From: Gammaproteobacteria bacterium
GTDB taxonomy: Bacteria > Pseudomonadota > Gammaproteobacteria > DSM-16500
DNA: 8,307 nucleotides
Reading direction: 5' to 3'
Assembly: GCA_021323555.1 (NCBI GenBank)
Contig: JAJONP010000085.1
Location: forward strand, 1-8,307
The position numbers were made by a program, and so were the translations under genes. The notes beneath the pieces are model-generated. The model was not told the origin of the DNA and searched no databases. It saw only the letters and a list, made by a program, of their open reading frames with translations. Shown piece after piece: positions 6,397-8,307 of the stretch. Positions within the stretch are counted from its first letter, which is position 1. Each line of letters starts with the position of its first letter.

Positions 6397-6881
6397 GCCG
6401 ATTAGCGACAATCAAATTATTGAAAGAAAGTATGGAATTTTCCGCAGGACATTTTACTGTGTTTTCAAGTACAGAACGTGAAAACTTGCATGGGCATAGC
6501 TATAGAGTACGGGCTTCTATTGTGACTGTGGTTGAAGAAGAAGGACTCTCTTTTGATTATCGTTTTTATAAAGATAAAATCTATAAATTATGCGGACAAC
6601 TTGATAAAACTGTTTTACTTGCAGGCTTATGCCAATACCATAAAATTACGGATGAAGGTGATTATCATTGCGTTTATTTTAATAATGAAAAATTAATGTT
6701 TTTAAAAAGAGATGCAAAAATATTACCGATTTATAATGTCACGATAGAAGAATTATCTCATTGGTTTCTGAAAAATTTACTGCTTGATAAAAATGAATTA
6801 GAGCGTCATCGCATTCAAAGTATAAAAATGACGGTTGGAAATGGAACAGGCCAAGCAGGGTCGGCTATTTGGAATAGATAA
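6393..6881 (+). CDS. Divergent 6-pyruvoyl-tetrahydropterin synthase/QueD-fold protein
   Basis: A 162-aa T-fold (tunnelling-fold) protein of the PTPS/QueD family, whose members make pyruvoyl- or carboxy-tetrahydropterin from dihydroneopterin triphosphate. The zinc triad is intact: His20 in FSAGHF (16-21), and His33 and His35 in NLHGHSYRV (31-39). GLSFDYRFYKDK (51-62) matches the usual substrate-side segment and NVTIEELSHWFL (115-126) the PTxE(N/V)LA-type motif. Catalytic features of QueD are missing: no Cys four residues before HGH (Arg29 there), the Asp-His pair reads Asp71-Lys72, and the C-terminal ET-type glutamate is replaced in MTVGNGTGQAG (146-156). I recall similar SAGHF...ERENLHGH proteins in other gammaproteobacteria, so this is a subfamily, not decay. 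Reaction unknown. Coupled to the transporter before it, suggesting shared expression. Confidence 0.8.
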   Translation: MSRLATIKLLKESMEFSAGHFTVFSSTERENLHGHSYRVRASIVTVVEEEGLSFDYRFYKDKIYKLCGQLDKTVLLAGLCQYHKITDEGDYHCVYFNNEKLMFLKRDAKILPIYNVTIEELSHWFLKNLLLDKNELERHRIQSIKMTVGNGTGQAGSAIWNR

Positions 6882-7072
6882 TGTAGAGAGCATTAGATAC
6901 ATTTTTACGTTATAACCTAAGAACATTCATTTAAGCTTTCCTAAAAACAGCGCACTTCACTGGCAAACTTTCATGAAAATAACCCAATTAAATAAAAACT
7001 TTCCGTCAACTGCCATCTCCCGCAAAAATAAATATCTTTATTATTGTGATGCAACACATGGCACTGCGTCGT

Positions 7073-7627
7073 TTAGGGAACACAAGCCTTTTTATATATC
7101 TTTGTTAATGATCCACGTTTTATTGAGGATAGTGTTAAATTAATAATTTTATCTTTTTCTTCCGCATCTGCATTTAAAGTAGAGACGGTATCGTATATAT
7201 CAAAACAATGATGAATTAATCCGGAATAAGATAATTTCACTGACTCATCTTCAAATAAAGTCTCAGCTGCAAGTAAAATTCTTTTAAGCAAGGCAAGATC
7301 AATATGTTGGTATTTGATATGATTTTCATTAACGTTGGGCGAAATTGAAAAAACTTCTCTTGCAATAATGGCTTTTTTATCTTTTTGACCTTCCACTAGA
7401 AAAGGTTCGCCCTCGCCTGTCAATAACCAGCAAGGCTTAATTTTAAAATAGGCGCTATAATCCATAATTAAGTCAGAACTAATGCTTCTTTTTCCTGTTT
7501 CATGTTGAGAATACGTTGAGACAGGAACACCATACTCTTTAGCAAACTCTTTTGCAGATTTAAAGCCTGCTGCTTTTCTAGCCGCTCGCAATCTTTTTGA
7601 AAGTTCTTCGGTTAATTGAGTTGGCAT
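7073..7627 (-). CDS. XRE-family helix-turn-helix transcriptional regulator
   Basis: A 184-aa putative DNA-binding protein. Residues about 7-73 form an XRE/Cro-C1 domain: LSKRLRAARKAAGF (9-22), SAKEFAKEYGVPVSTYSQHE (24-43) as the helix-turn-helix core, and the WLLTGEGEPF (67-76) ending typical of phage-type repressors. The remaining 110 residues are mostly helical and show no S24/LexA peptidase motif, so this is not a self-cleaving repressor. I place the start at the ATG 7625-7627, because the domain begins right there; an upstream in-frame ATG (7724-7726) would add 33 residues that read like translated promoter DNA. Neither start has a strong ribosome-binding site. It stands alone, with no prophage genes or toxin partner in view. 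Targets are unknown; it probably controls itself or a neighbour. Confidence 0.8.
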   Translation of the reverse strand: MPTQLTEELSKRLRAARKAAGFKSAKEFAKEYGVPVSTYSQHETGKRSISSDLIMDYSAYFKIKPCWLLTGEGEPFLVEGQKDKKAIIAREVFSISPNVNENHIKYQHIDLALLKRILLAAETLFEDESVKLSYSGLIHHCFDIYDTVSTLNADAEEKDKIINLTLSSIKRGSLTKIYKKACVP

Positions 7628-7737
7628 AATTATTTGTCCATTACTATTTAAAAAATAATTGTTGTAAATGAGTTTCAACTGCGGTATCTTTCTTTTGGAG
7701 TAATATGCTCCCCATCGAGAAAACATTTCTTTTACGA

Positions 7738-7877
7738 GAAAATTTTTCTTAAGGAAGGCAAATTTCTACCGCGATTGAGCCCTATAATGCTATAAAAATA
7801 GCTTCGCGCATCATTTTACCTAATTACCCAGGGAACGCTACGAAAATATTTTTAAGAACGAGGCAAATTCCCTATTT
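7738..7877. repeat. Imperfect direct repeat and small hairpin in a 339-bp intergenic region
   Basis: The gap from 7628 to 7966 holds no convincing gene. A segment starting GAAAATTTTT and running to GGCAAATTTCTA (7738-7768) recurs with gaps at 7842-7874 (GAAAATATTTT to GGCAAATTCCCTA), about 104 bp apart. Between them GCTAT-AAAA-ATAGC (7789-7802) is a perfect 5-bp hairpin. The repeats lie between the divergent XRE and exported-protein genes, a natural place for regulator binding, but they may also be remnants of a decayed element. Confidence 0.4.
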
Positions 7878-7898
7878 GTTCAAAAAATGTCACTGGGC

Positions 7899-7928
7899 TT
7901 GCACTGAGAGGAGAATAAAGGCTAGTAT
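7899..7928 (+). promoter_or_regulatory. Weak candidate promoter for the His-rich exported protein
   Basis: TTGCAC (7899-7904) and TAGTAT (7923-7928) are 18 bp apart and match sigma-70 at four of six positions each. Transcription would begin near 7935, leaving a leader of about 32 nt. Confidence 0.25.
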
Positions 7929-7968
7929 GTTTTATTATTCTTTATTAATTTAAGTTGTCATAAAACAT
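7927..7968 (+). promoter_or_regulatory. Inverted repeat covering the start codon of the next gene
   Basis: ATGTTTTAT (7927-7935) and ATAAAACAT (7960-7968) are perfect 9-bp complements separated by 24 bases. The right arm includes the first two bases of the ATG at 7967, which itself has no Shine-Dalgarno. The left arm begins an 8-codon ORF (7927-7953, MFYYSLLI) preceded by AAAGG at 7917-7921. If transcribed, the hairpin would hide the start codon. Confidence 0.4.
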
Positions 7969-8307
7969 GATTCAAAAAATAAAAGTAATTTTAACACTTC
8001 TTTTTTCTTTAGGAAGTCTTTGGAGTATTGTCTGTTATTCTGAAGGACATGCATCATTTTCTCACTCACATCTTAAAAAAAAACATGCGATACGTCATCA
8101 TTTGCAGCATATTCACCCCCATCTATCGAAAGTAGTAACGTACCAAGAAAAAACAAAGGTTGAAACCGTTGTTATTTCTAAACCTATCTCTATCAACGCG
8201 CCGTCACCTGGCTTAATGTCTTCAATCGGTACTCGTATGGTAGATGTTGTACATAATACCATTTCTAAATTGCGTTATACGGCTTATAAACTAGGGGGTA
8301 CCCATTT
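7967..8307 (+). CDS. Exported His-rich protein, 5' part only; possible NlpC/P60-like domain start
   Basis: An open frame from the ATG at 7967 to the window end (113 complete codons), cut at the edge. Residues 1-29 look like a Sec signal peptide: MIQKIK, a hydrophobic core to about 23, and a possible cleavage after GHA at 29. Residues 28-52 contain nine histidines, a possible metal-binding or disordered segment. The last residues, LRYTAYKLGGTH (102-113), resemble the lead-in to NlpC/P60-type cell-wall peptidase domains (xxYxxGGT before the catalytic DCS), but the catalytic Cys lies beyond the window. An in-frame stop at 7961-7963 rules out an earlier start. No Shine-Dalgarno is visible. Membership of the peptidase family is a guess from a short match. 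Confidence 0.6.
   Translation, partial: MIQKIKVILTLLFSLGSLWSIVCYSEGHASFSHSHLKKKHAIRHHLQHIHPHLSKVVTYQEKTKVETVVISKPISINAPSPGLMSSIGTRMVDVVHNTISKLRYTAYKLGGTH

Noticed and set aside
6973..7143. 56-aa plus-strand ORF starting MKITQLNKNF
   Set aside because: No ribosome-binding site, it overlaps the 3' end of the XRE gene on the other strand, and it resembles no family I know. The rest of the 191-bp gap (6882-7072) shows only a weak AT-rich hairpin (7027-7042).
7628..7726. 33-residue N-terminal extension of the XRE protein
   Set aside because: The HTH domain begins at the internal Met; the extension has no domain-like pattern and no ribosome-binding site and probably covers the promoter.

Overview
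The window is AT-rich DNA from a gammaproteobacterium. The gene families, the low GC, a large coiled-coil protein built from internal repeats and a candidate PmrA-type promoter box all fit a host-associated member of the Legionellales (the Coxiella/Legionella/Rickettsiella group). That assignment is inference; there is no rRNA or marker gene here to prove it.

Layout. (1) Positions 1-692: a REP-like hairpin, then nth (endonuclease III, minus strand) with all catalytic and iron-sulfur residues intact. (2) 693-1730: an AT-rich divergent promoter region and an ArnC-like undecaprenyl-phosphate glycosyltransferase (plus strand), without other arn genes in view. (3) 1731-2158: a long imperfect palindrome of about 147 bp lies between arnC and a convergent 69-aa gene for a small, probably exported, acidic peptide (minus strand). 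(4) 2159-4925: a promoter region with two CTTAA half-sites 11 bp apart and a good -10 box, then an 845-aa protein. It has a duplicated Pro/Ser/Thr-rich N-terminus, long coiled coils, a Ser/Asn/Asp/Lys tandem repeat, a duplicated hydrophobic hairpin, a second coiled coil and a 17-residue polyserine tract. It looks like a candidate secreted effector and is the most interesting object in the window. (5) 4996-6881: a two-gene operon, a GadC-like APC amino-acid transporter overlapping by 4 bp a divergent 6-pyruvoyl-tetrahydropterin synthase/QueD-fold protein that lacks the usual catalytic residues. (6) 7073-7627: an XRE-type helix-turn-helix regulator (minus strand). (7) 7628-7966: a 339-bp gap with an imperfect direct repeat, a small hairpin and an inverted repeat that covers the next start codon. 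(8) 7967-8307: the 5' part of an exported His-rich protein, cut by the window end just where an NlpC/P60-like domain may begin.

Functionally this is a mix: DNA repair (nth), envelope lipid or LPS modification (arnC, perhaps the last gene), amino-acid exchange plus pterin-like chemistry (the operon), and accessory genes (effector candidate, small exported peptide, XRE regulator) separated by repeat elements. The accessory genes and repeats suggest a plastic region rather than a conserved core operon. No tRNA, rRNA, CRISPR array, intact insertion sequence or clear prophage module was seen.
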